Part shown: positions 10,321 through 22,908 of the stretch, piece by piece
Position numbering within the stretch: the stretch's first letter is position 1
Layout: the number at the start of each line of letters is the position of its first letter
DNA from: Crocodylus rhombifer
Taxonomy: Eukaryota > Chordata > Crocodylia > Crocodylidae
Reading direction: 5' to 3'
NCBI GenBank assembly: GCA_038503035.1
Contig: JAVSML010024604.1
Span: 511,773-575,772, forward strand
Length of the DNA stretch: 64,000 nt
The notes under the pieces: model-generated
Told to the model about the DNA's origin: nothing
What the model saw: only the letters and a program-made list of their open reading frames with translations
Database searches by the model: none
Position numbers and translations under genes: made by a program

Positions 10321-11490
10321 GAGTTTAAAAACCCTGGGAAGCAGAGCCTCTGTAGGGGTGAAAATGTGAAAGAAATAGTGGTGAACTGAACTACTTGGAG
10401 GGTAAGATGGCTGTGAAGGTCAGAGCCACAGGGGACCCCTTCCAGTGTCTGGCAAAGATAACAAAGTTTTGTTTGTTTGTTTTTTATGTTTGAAGACTTT
10501 ATTACTGAGCTGGCTGAGGACTGTGCAGGGAACACAAGTCTGCCTGAAGAAGCCCACAGGTATGGAAACCACTTACAAGGCCTTAGTTGTGGGTGTTCTG
10601 TTTTCTAGGTGCATGCCCTAACACACAGGTTTTTCTCCTGCTCCCTTTTTTGCCATGTTATGGTTTTAGGACTTAAGCTCACGTATATGTATACAGAACC
10701 ACGTACCCCTGCATCCTCCCCCAACTTGCATGTCCACATTGCAAGTGGAATAGATTGTAAATGGTGTGTAAGTGCCACAAATGGCAGTTACATGGCTGGG
10801 TAAGTGGCATTTGGGTTTGTAGAAGTGAAATAGGGTTCTGCCTAATGTGTACTGCTTTGGTCTGGCCTCCAAGGTACAATATAGATGGGAAAGAACAGCC
10901 CATGTGGCTTGGACTAGATGGAGTCTGCCTCAAGGTCAGCTCCATATATCTGATTAGACCTGCCTCATGAAGCTTTCTATGACATGTTCTGCTGCTAATT
11001 TGCTCTTTGAACATGACCAGAACCACCCCTAATGTCCCACACACCATCCAGTCTTTTCCTCAGCCACTTTCATCCTTCTCTGATATCTCCTGGCTGCTCT
11101 CTGACTCCCTTTGATCTTTCCCAGTTGAATCACAGCACGATCCTATTATCCCTTGTGATCTTCACAGGCACCACCTGCTCTTTAATAATTATTTTCACAT
11201 TTTGTGCATGTGTTTATTTATTTAAAATTGGCTTAAAACATTAGATAGGAATGGTCACGTAGCCAAAAAGAAATTAATTAAGAAAAAACAGTTCACATTT
11301 TTATTTTGTTTTTCTGAAAATAATGTCCAGTTTTAGAAAAATGTATACATTTCTTCATGTATCCTGCACTGTGGCAGATGTGTCAAAGCTGCTGGCTGTA
11401 ACAGCATTCTGCAGCAGAAAGCAACAAAAATTGTTAGGCGTCTAGAAAACCTGACTTTCAAGGAAATGACTGAAGAACTAGGATCATTTT
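10321..11490. other. Unique DNA, no gene seen
   Basis: No exon, RNA gene or clear repeat was recognised. Open frames reach 122 codons on the minus strand (10679-11047) but show no known domain and overlap frames on the other strand. Confidence 0.45.
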
Positions 11491-11494
11491 AGCA

Positions 11495-12275
11495 TGGAGA
11501 AGACTGGGGAGGGATTTGATAAGTCATAAATATGTAATGGTTGTTATAAAGAGAGTGGTGATAGATTATTCGCTGAGTCCACAGGGACAGGATAAGTAAT
11601 GGTCTCAAACTGCAATAAGGGAATTTGGGGGTGTATGTTAGGAAGAACTTTCTCACTTGGAGGGTGGCTAGGCACTGCAGCAGATTTCTTAGAGAGGCTG
11701 TAGAGTCTGATCCTTGGAAATTTTGAATAACCTGGGCTTCACCTTTGTGGGAGGAGGGAGTCACTGCAAAAATATCCATGGTGGCAGCTGCAGCTGTTCT
11801 GGACATCGAAGGGCTGGCTAGGGTATGGAATTGTTTGGCTATGCCACTGGATGTTTTAGACAGGATTGAGTCTCTCTTGAACAGGGGATTGGACTAGATC
11901 AGCATTTCTCAACCTCTGGGTTGTGACCCAAAAGTGGGTCACAAGAATGTATGAAAGGGTCGTGAACAATCTTTAAAAATGGATCAACAAACTAAAAATT
12001 GATTCTCCTTTAAAGGAGAAAAACGTGGGAAACCATTGCCTTTTCCTTACAGGCTGGCAGATTTCTAGTTTGTGAGGGGCTGCTTGGGCTCTGCCGTGTC
12101 CCACACACACCTACGCACTGGGAGGCTGGGAGACAGGGGCATTGGGTTGGGAGTGAGGGGCACTGGATTGGGACTGGTCATTGATGTTTACAAATAGGTC
12201 CTGGTACAAAAAAGGCTGAGAACCAGTGGACCAGATAACCTGCTGAGGTCCCTTCCAGGACTACTTTTTCTGATT
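11495..12275 (+). mobile_element. CR1 3' end split by a hAT element
   Basis: The left part (about 11495-11899) carries decayed ORF2 C-terminal text such as AGGAAGAACTTTCTCACTTG and the GGACTAGAT that precedes CR1 tails. After a 329-bp insertion, the tail resumes at 12229 with GACCAGATAACCTGCTGAGG, then TCCCTTCCAGG and TTCTGATTCTGATT. This is older than the CR1 near 31-34 kb, judging by the number of stops and substitutions. Confidence 0.75.
11900..12228. mobile_element. 329-bp hAT element with 8-bp target duplication
   Basis: The ends are CAGCATTTCTCAACCT and, inverted, CACTGGTTCTCAGCCT. The flanks are GACTAGAT (11892-11899) and GACCAGAT (12229-12236), 7 of 8 identical. It has no transposase. 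It lies in the CR1 3' tail, so it inserted after that CR1 copy. Confidence 0.85.
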
Positions 12276-12540
12276 CTGATTAAGTTTTGGGGAGGAAAGG
12301 CTCTTGTCATACTGCTGTTCTGCCACAGGCAAGCCTAGTCACTTTTTGAAGTGCCTCAGGTGAGGAGTAGCTGGGAATTGTAGGACTGTCTCTGTGCTTT
12401 ATGACTGAACCTCTGAACAGATTGCAAACATGCCGTTGGGAGGGGCAAGCTTGGAGATGAGCAGAGATGAGATCAACCCCCATATGGAAGTTCAGAATAA
12501 GCTGCTATGAAGAGTGAAGCTTAGATGTTTGCAGTGTAGA

Positions 12541-12690
12541 TCAGTGGTTCTCAGCCTTTTTAGATTTGGGTCCAGCTTTGGGTACTCTAATTCTGGGGTG
12601 CTCAAATATAGATTCCTATGTGTCTATTTCATGTTGGACACCCAGAATTTGAGGTACTCAAAATGAGGGGCTTCTTCTGAAAATTTGATC
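12541..12690. mobile_element. Truncated hAT left end
   Basis: CAGTGGTTCTCAGCCTTTTT is a typical hAT terminus and is followed by internal sequence of uncertain origin. I see no matching right end, so this is a broken copy. Confidence 0.4.
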
Positions 12691-12699
12691 TTTAATCTC

Positions 12700-14889
12700 T
12701 TATGAAGTAAGAATAACTGTAGTGACCTACATGTCACATGTTTTAAGACTTAGCCTCAGTTTGTAAAGTGCTTTGAGATCACTGGATATAGAAGTGCTAA
12801 GTACTACCATATTGTCTGCCATAGCATACACACCATTTAAAAAAAAAATCAGCTGCTAGAAAATGGGGTGCACATTGTAAATGAGAAAATACGGTACATG
12901 GGCATGGCTCCGTTGTATAATAATCCCAGAACCAATCAGTCTACATTTCTGTCCCCCAGTATTTCCATATCTGGTAACTGTCTATTTAAGAGGGGTAAAC
13001 TGTATTTTAGAACTGTTCCCTCCTCACCCCCAATCCCCAGTATTTTCTGTAAATATTCAGCCAACTCAGAAATGTAATCATCTCTAAGATAGACTCAGAC
13101 CACAGTTTAGCAGTAGGAGCAATAAGGTGGAACAGTTTAAAATAGGAAGTGAAAACAGCATCTTCAAATAAAACTATAGCAGGAAATTTTAGATGGACCT
13201 GGATATAATTACCTGAGTTGGAATTCAGCCAGAATAACATTAAGCTGAGCAACAGCAGAGTCCTGACAGTGCACAAGGGATGAAGACAAATGGGAAAGAA
13301 AATACAATAACAGAAGTAGGATTTCAGCATCTGGGAAGAAGTTTTAGCCAGTGACTGAATACAAACCCACACCTCCAAGGACTAAGACATGAAATAGAAG
13401 GAACGAGACCAAAGGCAGGGAAGGTCTCTACAGTGTACATGGTGATGGCTAGCCTATGGAACTCATTAAAAGTGATGCAGAGAAAAAGTATGAGTTTGTT
13501 ATACAAGATCTGAGAGGTTACTTGCAAGACTGGGCAAAGTAATAGACAATTGTCTACCTCATCCAGAGACCATGAATGAGGATGAAAATGAACAAGAGCA
13601 AAACCAAAAACATGTAACGTTTCTGGCCAGCAAATGATTTAAATGAGCACATTTGAAAGTATGAGAATATTGGTTCTGTTCCTCTGTGCTTTTAATTTTT
13701 TGTTAAATGTAGCTGTACAGAACAGGGAAGGCAAAGAGCTCACTATCAAGGATGTTTCAATAAAGTTCTCACATTGAATACTGTCTTATTCACACAAGGA
13801 ATCCAGAAGTCAGCAGGCAGCTAGAAGGTTAAAAGAGCTGTAAATTTAAGAAGGGATCTGAATGATAGGCTAGGTTAGGGAAGAAGTTCCGGAGGGATTG
13901 TAGAAAAAGAAAGGAGGAAGAGATATAAGGATGGGTAGATGTGCAGCTTGAGGAAAGCAACATTAAAAAAAGAGAGAGGTAGCAATAACAGATTTTAAGT
14001 TTACCATTATTCTCATCGTTCATCTTTGTTTTATGTTTAATTTTTTCCCCTGAGAATTTATGACATTGATATGTCAAAATGCTTCTTTGCTTTTAGAGCC
14101 GTGACAACACAGTCAGGCATATAGAGCAACTGTCACACACAGAGGCAGTGACAACTTATGGTTGCTGCCACACTGCTGGCATTATTGTGCTGCTGCAACA
14201 GCAGCTATTTCCCCCACCCCACCTCCAAGTGTGCACCCAGGGCATCTTCCTCAGTCAATGCACCTTAGTTACACCAGTTTGCTTTATAACAGAAATAAAC
14301 TTGATTGAGTTATTTTTACTGCATTTGGATTTGAGCCTCCAAATGAACGGACTCCCCCAAATAACATGATTTAAAAACATATATTTGGCTAGAATCTAAG
14401 TTAATCTAAATCAGTGAAGCTCCACTGAAGTCAAGCTTGGGAATGCAGATGTCCATTGATTGGACAAAAACATAGGTAGTAAGTACGAAAAAAGATTCTC
14501 AGTCATAGTCCCAATGGGTAAGACTCACTATGGCAATGTTATTTTCAGTATCTCCAGATGGATTATTTTTAATATAAAAAGATGTTTTTACTGAAGAAAA
14601 TATTTTTTAATGACACTGTTTTAAAATAGAACTTTGATTCTGTGACTGTTAATGCATCTTGCATAAAAATAGCACAGGTACTTTACTACTTGGGAAACAA
14701 TCATCTCTCCATTGGCTTTTGTCTGAATTTTCTGAGGTTAATTTTAGCATTGTTCTCATTGTATCTTAATTTGTTTTTATAACAAGATGCAGCAACTCCA
14801 GTGGTGTGTTTTTTAATCCACTGATCTTCCTAAACCACTCATAGTGGATGCAAGGAAGGGTAATGAACAGAGGATAGATCACTCTAGCT
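12700..14889. other. Mostly unique DNA; possible old LINE piece at 13380-13560
   Basis: No exon is convincing. Around 13440-13560 the + strand reads like the C-terminal LWNSL region of a decayed LINE, with too many breaks to class. The rest is AT-rich and plain. Confidence 0.35.
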
Positions 14890-15222
14890 CAATGGTGCTC
14901 AAACTTGCAGCCCTGCGGGCCAGATACATGATAAAGGGCTGGTCCATGGGTCAGATCCCACACGAGTTTGGGCCCCACATGTCTGGATCCTGCCCAATAC
15001 CATCCAGTCAGTTTTGTGCCATCTTGGTTGAGGTCATGTGTCTGATCTAGTGCATAGTGCCATGCTGCCATCCCAGAGGGCTCACTGTGGGTCCACAAAT
15101 TTGCCAGCTGGGGAGTGGCAATTAACGCTGCCACTGCTCCCCTACTGCCCACATTTTGGACCTGTGTGGATCCCTGCAGGCCGGATGACATAGCTCCATG
15201 GGCCATGGACTGAATACCTCTG
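14890..15222. mobile_element. 333-bp hAT element with 8-bp target duplication
   Basis: The termini are CAATGGTGCTCAAAC and, inverted, CAGAGGTATTCAGTC. Flanks CTCTAGCT (14882-14889) and CTCTAGAT (15223-15230) agree in 7 of 8 bases. It shares the ATGACATAGCTCCAT sub-terminal motif with the element at 4951-5383, so both belong to one family. It encodes no transposase. Confidence 0.85.
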
Positions 15223-15472
15223 CTCTAGATCTCCTTTAACACTCAAGGCACCCCTTCTTAGACTCAAGACACCTGTCAGAAAATGACTGCTTGTGGCTTT
15301 CGCTCGTTTCTTGACTACAGAAAAATAATAGATAATTATAATTATTATAGATAATAATTTTATTGCAAAGAACTCAGAAAGACCACAAAAGGTCAGAACA
15401 TTTTTTACACTGTGGATTCCTGTTTGAAATCTCTGGATCTATCTTGTGAATCATGTGTAGGTGTTTATGCAC

Positions 15473-15565
15473 CAGTGGTGCTAATATTGCCTGGCACCCT
15501 GGGACAACCTCAGAAGGATTTTACTGCACCCCAGGGTGCCACAGGACCCTGGCTGAGAATCACTA
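15473..15565. mobile_element. Tiny hAT-like foldback element
   Basis: The ends CAGTGGTGCTAAT and, inverted, AGTGATTCTCAGCC resemble hAT termini. Inside, GGCACCCTGGG is repeated in exact inverse, so the whole 93 bp could fold on itself. The target duplication is not clear. Confidence 0.45.
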
Positions 15566-15719
15566 CTTTAGATATACCTTGTTGCTGTGTAGGGGAAGGT
15601 GAGATGTAGGAGCACAGTGGGGAGAATAAAAAAGCAGTATTTATGTCTTGCAAGACTTGAACAAGAATTCACAGGTTTTACAAGTGGCTGTTCATTTTAT
15701 AGTAGGGTGGGAATGTTGT

Positions 15720-15835
15720 TGTAGCCATGGTGGTCCAAGAAATGTATGGGAGGTGAGGATTTTTTGTTGGGAGGGATGTTAGACAAGCTTTTGAGCACAA
15801 AACACCCTTTTTTCAGGTGTCTTATAACACTTCTT
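15720..15835 (-). repeat. Reptile interspersed repeat tail (copy 1 of 3)
   Basis: Read on the minus strand it has the order TGAAGAA-like text, AAAGCTTGTC and a decayed remnant of a TTGGTCCAATAAAA tail. Related text is at 45875-45960 (minus) and 61440-61500 (plus). I know the motif as widespread in reptiles, but I will not name the family from memory. Confidence 0.4.
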
Positions 15836-16485
15836 TTCTAGTAAGAACTCAACATTTCTCTTTTTACAAGTGTTTTTATTGCATTTTAAATTACAGTATC
15901 TGTTTTCTGCAGATCAGCCTCATTAAAACAAAGAGAAATACTAAGACTGGATGACTTAAGGAGTGGTAATAGGACGGGGAGAATTTCATCTCTAGGTTGC
16001 TAGTTTAAATGATCTCTGTCTTGGTTGTGTCTGAGAGCTGTTCCTATCTAATAGATACTGGTATTTCATAGCTTCTCTGAAGAAAGTTAAAAATGTCATT
16101 CCTATTTGTGTTGACTATAACAAAAGCTGCATCACTGTTGTCACTACTTGTCCCTTGCTTGGCAGTCACAGAAGGGCCAAAGGGTGAAAGGTCAATGAAG
16201 ACTGAACTATCATATTGCCTCCAGAACTGACAACAGACAAGGCAGCAAACTCCATGTCCAGGGTGAGGAACATGGACAGAGAATTTGGGGAGGGAAGAGG
16301 AAATTGGCACTTTGTTGTCTTACGCATAAAGCCTGGGCACCACTTCATGGAGGTAACAACAGGCACATCAGTGGGTGTTAAACTTGATAGTAGGGCTGCA
16401 GCCTCCCATTTAGGACTTCCCAGGCCTCTAAATCCTGGAGTCTGCAAAGGAAGAGGGGCAGAGTACAAATCAGTCTGGACAGGCC
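15836..16485. other. Unique DNA, no gene seen
   Basis: No exon or repeat was recognised. Overlapping open frames of about 90-100 codons on both strands look like chance. Confidence 0.45.
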
Positions 16486-16489
16486 TGCA

Positions 16490-16605
16490 TAAATACTCTC
16501 TCTCTTAACATTCACTTTGTTCCACTGTGAGATACGGGATATTGGGAAAGACTGACATGTGGTCTGACCCAGTATGGCATCTCTCATGTTCTTAAGTTGT
16601 AGCTG
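16490..16605 (+). mobile_element. Ancient CR1/L3-type 3' tail
   Basis: GATATTGGGAAAGACTGAC, GGTCTGACCCAGTATGGCA and TCTCATGTTCTTA follow the order of the 3' tail of old CR1/L3-type LINEs. Only the tail is present. Confidence 0.5.
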
Positions 16606-16609
16606 GACC

Positions 16610-18187
16610 TTTTGCTGGGCTTAGGAACAGGGGAGGATTATATCTACCATGAATGAGAGCATCAGTCTCCAGGCTGTGAATCTGTCACGTTCCATTAGTG
16701 CTAAAAAGAAGACCGTATAACTTTAAGATTTTTAAATACGAAGAATTGAGAGCCCAATTTTGTGAGGTGTTGCATACTCTAAATCCATTGACTTAGAGGA
16801 TTGGGTCATCTGTCTGCCAGTGTGTCCTCAGTGTTAGCAGTCAATTTCTGCTGTACTTAAATTGATTTGTATTCTGTGAAAATATATTCTAATTATTTAT
16901 CATAACACCAAGTACAGCCAGAATATATTTGTTCCACAAATTACTTGCAATTGCTCTGTAAACTGCTGAGCTCTTGTGTTTTTGTTGTGTTGTTAAAAAT
17001 CAAATTATAAAGGTTTAGCAACAAAGCTGTAATTAGGGTCAGTGGAAAACTGTGGGTAGGATAATATTGTGGATTCTGCAGTTTTCATCATCATACTCCA
17101 TAGTTTGCCAGAATCCAGCAGTATTATTGCTCTATAGCATACTGACACTGTCAGTAAAATATCCCTTACTTCCTGGATTGGAATTGGGTCTTCAACAAGC
17201 ACATTGCCAAGGCTGGACTCAGTTTACAGTAATCCATGTGGGGTTTGACTCTGCTCCTGCTGAAGTCAATGGCTAAATTCCCATTAACTTCATTTGGAAC
17301 AGGCGCACATACCCGAAAGGCAAAATGGGTATAGTTATAAGGAAAATAACACCACTGAAGTGTCAGGCCAAAGTGGGGGCTGAATTCCATGTTTTGTTAG
17401 TGGTCTGAAAGCTGGGATATACATTCAAAATGTAATATTTTCCTTAGTTCCATTGGATTTCCCACAGAGATCACTGGGAGTTTTGCACAAGAGAATGAAG
17501 GAAGAAAATATGCCTCCTCTATGTAGTCACTCCATTAATTTTATTTGCTGTATTTTCACATTCTGTATTACTCATTGAGGAAATATGCTCTCCTTTAAGC
17601 TACCACTTCTTCTGCTTTGGTTTCTTAACTTTCCCATCTGTTTCTCTTTCCTTTTCTCCCTGTCATTGCTTGTCTTCTCACTTTTTCCCTCTGCGTCTCC
17701 TTTTCTGTAGCAGCTCCTGTTCCCACCTCTGTAAGGTTTCATTCCTGCCCCTTTTTTTCCATTCCATCCACTACAATAATCAGCAGTGGAACAGTTAATG
17801 TTACCATTGAAGGGTATAACTGGGCTTTAGGGACAAGGCAATTCACTCTGAGTCATTGTTTCAGGTTGTCTGCAGACTCAGACAGATGTTGTGACATTCA
17901 TTTACACCTGGTTCAGTTCATGTTTAGGAGATTGTCTCTGTAGCTAGGAAGTCTAGAAATACTTAAAAAAGGGAGATGAGAACCTGGACAATCTGAATGT
18001 ATAATATGGGCCAAATAACACCAGTAGGGCTGGATACAGACAACAGACCTTATGGTTTTCTAAGTGAGGAAGAAAATGAAAGTGATTTTTTTAAAAATAA
18101 AGAAAAGAGAGAGGATGAAAGAACTGAAGGAAAGCAGCAAGGATCAAAAGGAAATATATGAGTTAATGGGGAAATTAGGGGAGGGAG
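16610..18187. other. Unique DNA with faint ancient repeat text
   Basis: Around 17220-17290 phrases such as CTGAAGTCAATGG and CCCATTAACTTCA recall a very old amniote repeat. Too little remains for a firm call. No exon was recognised. Confidence 0.35.
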
Positions 18188-18195
18188 GCAAAAAA

Positions 18196-18667
18196 TAGGG
18201 TTACCATATGTCCAGGTTTTCCAACATGTCCTCTTTTTGGGTCCTCTGATCTCCATCTGGGTGTTTTTTTAAATATGAACATATGTCTGGGATTTTGCTC
18301 TGCTCAGCATCAAAGTTTTTTCCTAGCACGTCCTGGCTTGCCCCAGCAAGGAGCTGCTTGGGGCTGGGGAGAGCGGGGAGTGGGCAATTGGAGGCAGCGC
18401 CAGGGGTCTGAGGGATGGGAGCGAGGGAAAAAAAGCATAGCCCAGAAAGGTGGGATACTGTGGGTCGGGGGTGAGGGGCAAAAGTAGGGTCAGGAGTGAG
18501 GTGCAGCAGTAGGGCTGTAAGTGGTGAAGCTATGGCTTGAGAGTGAGGGGCAATAGCATGGGCAGCAGCAGGGCACAAGCATATCACTGCTCCCCCCACA
18601 ATCATATACTGCCCTCCTGTTCCCCCCCGGTGTCCTCTTTTTTGAAGCTGGAAATATGGTAACCCTA
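18196..18667. mobile_element. 472-bp DNA transposon with perfect 8-bp duplication
   Basis: The termini are TAGGGTTACCATATGTCCAG and, inverted, TAGGGTTACCATATTTCCAG, a 20-bp inverted repeat with one mismatch. It is flanked on both sides by GCAAAAAA (18188-18195 and 18668-18675). The 8-bp duplication fits hAT, although the TAGGG start differs from the CAGxG starts of its neighbours. The interior is GC-rich with no transposase. Confidence 0.85.
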
Positions 18668-18675
18668 GCAAAAAA

Positions 18676-20235
18676 GGAAAGTAAGAAGAGAGCAATGTGT
18701 CAAAAAAGTTAGACTACAGCCTTGAAGAGGAGAAGAAAATAAAGAGAAGGGTAGAAAAAAGAGGGTGGGAGAAAGAAAAGCTTGGGAGTGGTTGAATTTA
18801 GGGTCCAGCTTGTTCCATTAGGGAACTGTAGTTAGAGGCCATAGTTATGAAATCTGAATCCAAATTCTCCAGATTAAAAGCCTGAAGGGGAGGGATTGTC
18901 TCTTCTCTGCATTCATACAGCTCCATTTTAGGAACTGGCATTTTGTATACATGCTTTCAATGACTGCTAATAATAAAAGATTCAAAGAATTTCTGAATGA
19001 CTCAGATAAAAAAATACCATGACATCATGTAATTATAAACTGAAGAGGACTCTTGTAACATCAGTTTTGGCTTTTCCTAATTTTGAGGGCTTGACTGTCC
19101 AACTTGAAATTCTTCCAAAATAGGCTTATTTTTCTTTTGGTCTGAATGTCCTAGCTTTTTAACAAGTCAAATCAAAGACACAGAAATTCTATCACATACT
19201 ATCATATTAAACCTCCCACATTTCATTAATGGGATCTAAACCTTTGAATTCACAGCACAGACCTTTGCCATTTGAGTTTAGTGTGTAAGCACTAGAAGGC
19301 TGTCTATCTCTATGTGTGCTAGAGACAGATGAGAAATATATTTTACCAGTGGGTTTCACAGCTTCATGCTGGTATCAGAAGAGTTCTGAAACTCCCAAAT
19401 CCTGGGCGCTATTCCAGGCCCTGAGGGAAACGTATCTGGTGGTCACAGGTACTGCAATCCCTGAGGCCCCCCCGACCTAAACTCTTCTACCCACAGAACC
19501 CCCAGCCTGTCCTTGTTCCAGTTCCTGTCTTTTTGTATTCCCCCTCTCAGCTGCTTGTCCCTATTGTAACATCTTTCCATGTTCCTTTTTGTTCCACATC
19601 ATGGTTCCTCCCTTTCCTGACCCCAGTACCCTCCCCTCACTCTGCTTGTTCTTATCACAGCTTCCTCTTTCTTTGGGCTCCACATACCAGTCCCAATCCC
19701 CTAATCCTCCCCCAGGTCTTCATCCCAGTTCCCTCTTTGACTCCCTTTCCCACCTCACCATGTGGCCCAGTCATCCCAGTTTCTCCATACTTTGTGCAAA
19801 GTGAGATTCCCAGAGGCTCATATATTAGACAATCTGGGAAGGTTGTCATGGGGAGAGCAAAAGGTACATCTCAAGCACCAGTATCTCTGGTACTAGCACT
19901 AGAACTTCTCAACAAAACAGGTACAAGATTTTTTTTAACAAAGGGAGAACAATTACCCTACTTCATTCTGGGTAATGGCAAAATTTGTCTTAGCTGACAT
20001 TTAAGAACAATCAACTGGAGGCAGACACTAAGGATGGAATATTTTGATCCAAACAGTCTGACAAAGTTGTAGCAAATATAAATAGAGTCTGATAATGGAA
20101 AATCTCACACAACCTTAACTATAGGTGATGCCATCTGCACCCTCCATAATATATATGTTACATGTATATATATTAAATGTTTCATATAACAGTTGCATTT
20201 ACATTACAAGGTCCAATAACATGTCAGCTCACTTT
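18676..20235. other. Unique DNA, no gene seen
   Basis: The 154-codon frame at 19533-19997 lies in a Pro/Ser/Phe-rich, C+T-rich tract and has no recognisable domain. I do not regard it as a gene. Confidence 0.4.
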
Positions 20236-20239
20236 AAAA

Positions 20240-20335
20240 CACTTTAACTCTCCCAACACTTTCATGAGGTGGTGATTATTATTACAGATGTGGAAATGGA
20301 GGCCATGAGATGTCAAGTGATTGTGTTTCAGTTCA
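20240..20335 (+). repeat. MIR/L2-like ancient repeat fragment
   Basis: ACTTTCATGAGGTGGTGATT, ATTACAGATGTGGAAATGGA and GGCCATGAGA follow the core of MIR/L2-type repeats, which read GAGGTA..ATTAT..TTTACAGATG..GAAACTGAGG. It is divergent and short. Confidence 0.45.
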
Positions 20336-20499
20336 GCAGCAGTTTTGGGGCAGAGGGAGTAACAGCACCTATGTTATATTGAATACCAACCTTGTACCTA
20401 AAAAAGGAAGTTCCATCCTTGTCCCAGCGTTAAGTGACCCACAGTCAGTTAACACAACTTCAAATAATTTCATTCAGTAGCCCTAATTAAAATATAATG

Positions 20500-20640
20500 T
20501 AATACTTATATTACAGTAGTGCCCAGTGACCCTAATCATAGCCATGGTCCCATTGTGCAAGGCCCTCCACAAACACAAATCCATATAGGATGCTTTCCCT
20601 GATGAGCTTACAATCTAAACTCCTAATCGTACAATTAGAT
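20500..20640. repeat. Ancient amniote interspersed repeat fragment
   Basis: TAGTGCCCAGTGACC, CCATGGTCCCATTGTGCAAG, CCTCCACAAACAC and GAGCTTACAATCTAAACTC follow a repeat seen in many amniotes. I recall the pattern but cannot give a dependable family name. Confidence 0.4.
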
Positions 20641-22900
20641 TTATTTGAGAGGATCCTATGTGGAGAGCCCCATTAAATAAATGGGGCTCAACACATATGT
20701 GGGGATCAAATTGCAGGATCTAGGCCTTAGAAATTAACATCATGACAGCTTTTTGTGATGGATAAGCCCATGGGCAGTTTTTTCAAGTAAGTCTTCCAGG
20801 ATTTGGGTAATAGGTTATTTAGGATTTGACAGTGACTTTTCTTGTGATTTAGACACTCTGACGAATGGGCTGTTTCCTTTCTGTCTAGCCAGACACCCCA
20901 GTGCCATATATATAACATAGAGGAGCTCTGTTTTTAAAATGTGAAAGGGAAGTAGATGTAGTTGTAACATGATAAGTCAATAATGTCCTTTACCCTTTGT
21001 TTCCAAACATGGTCATGAAGAGCAATAAAGCTGTGGAACATTGTGTGACACCACATAAGAATGTGTAGTTCTCATCTTATTTTTTCTGCATACATATATG
21101 TATATATAAAACCATCTCTGCATGTGGGCTTCAGTGAGGAATTAATGGTTGTGAAATACTGGGCAACAGTGATGTATAAAAGGTAAGTGACACACAACAA
21201 AGGAATCTGTTCTTCAAATTACATAGCGCATGAAACCATTGTGGTCTGTGACAGCTCCACCAGATTTTTTCCATGTTTATCCGATCTATCTTAGTAAGTA
21301 TATCATGCATTTCATTCATTGTCTGTATGAAAATACGGAGCAATATCCTTATTATTTGTAAGCTTTTCAGAAAGGGGATTGCTTATATTGTGCTATTGTC
21401 AAGTATTTGTTCCAGTGAACAGAGCTATTGAGAAGCAATAGAATTAATACTTAGGGTCTGAGCCCCATTCTCTTAAGCCTATATAACTTTTATTTACTTC
21501 AGTGGAGTGATACTGATGTAACACTAGTATCATGAAGAGGAGAATCAGGCTCAATATTCGATTAGCTGATGAGACTTTGAAAGCAGTTGTCAAGGATGAT
21601 GCATGTTATAGTTGCTTATTCAATTTAGAACCAAACCATTTATCTCTTTTTTTTTTTGTATATGAAAAGGCATGATTCCAGAAGTACTCTTGATGACAGT
21701 GAAGATATTACAATGCTAGACACAAAGTGCCTTCTGTTCCATATGTGTTAAGTGTACAAAGCTTTTTTTAGATAACAGTTTTCTTTCTGGGCTCTCTAGT
21801 ACCTATTAATACATACAAAATCAGATAATTTGAGAATAATTTCAATAGGAGATATTGATACCTTCTTTAGGAAGTAAGGGCTGATTGAGTTTGGCTGAAC
21901 CAGGTCTATAAGGTAGCAGAGGGCTCAGGGAGCCCTCCATATTTTTTAGGATATATGTAGATGCAGAAAGTACTTTTATTTTTTGTGCTGTCCTAATTTT
22001 GTGACATTAGGAATCCCCAAAAAGGATGGGAAGCTATAGGACAGGCAGCTCCCCATTCTGCACTTGCTAGTGTCATTGGCTCGGTGAGGCAGGGGGAAGG
22101 AAGCACATGCCATGTTTTATTAAGGAGCACAGCAGCAGTTGCCGTGCTCCAGTACTTTGAACTCAGAGAGCTTTACATCTTAGATGAAATGTTTCTGGGA
22201 GTCCTCTCTAACATGGTATGTCCCTACACCATTGAGAGGGCTTTGGGCCACAGTTTAACCCAAAGGATTGCAAGCTGTCTGGTGTTCACTGCTGACCTGT
22301 TTAAGAAATGAATGGTAAAGAAATTAAGATGAATCAAACCAAAACATAATCAGAAATACAATGGAGACTAGACAGAACGCTACTGTACATTTGGTTATAT
22401 GTAATAAGGTTATACACAAATCCAAGAGGTTGTGTGACTTTATAGGCTAGCCAACAAAAGTGAACCTTAAGTAGGTTGTTAATGTCATCATAACTTAGAG
22501 ATTCAAGAATCCTTTTTTCAGATCCCTCTACACCCACTTCTTCTGAGGCCTTTAAAAATAATGAAATAATATCCACCTCTAATTTATCATTCTATACACT
22601 ACCTTGTTTCCAGTATTTTTTGTCTGTTTCTGAGTTAAACTGCATGCCCATTAGGTCAGCATCTGATTAATTTTTAAAGTAATATTAAGCACATGGTTAA
22701 TATTCAAACGATAAACAACAGAGAGACAGAATTATTGACTTATGTAGATAATTTAATAATAAATATGGACCACAATTGTAACCCAGATTATTATCCTTTT
22801 GGACTCTTCGTTTGCTGTTTGTGCACACAGAACATCTGATTTTCTTGTGAAGCCCAAGTAATTATATGGGTGGCCACACAAACGTACGTGTGTTTTGGTG
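20641..22900. other. Unique AT-rich DNA, no gene seen
   Basis: No splice-flanked exon, RNA gene or clear transposon was recognised. A few AT microsatellites are present. Confidence 0.5.
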
Positions 22901-22908
22901 TCTAGACC

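Noticed and set aside
13380..13560. LINE C-terminus
   Set aside because: Only the LWNSL-like phrase is suggestive. There are too many breaks to list it as a separate feature.
19533..19997. 154-codon frame
   Set aside because: Pyrimidine-rich DNA gives Ser/Pro/Phe runs. No domain, signal or exon borders were seen.
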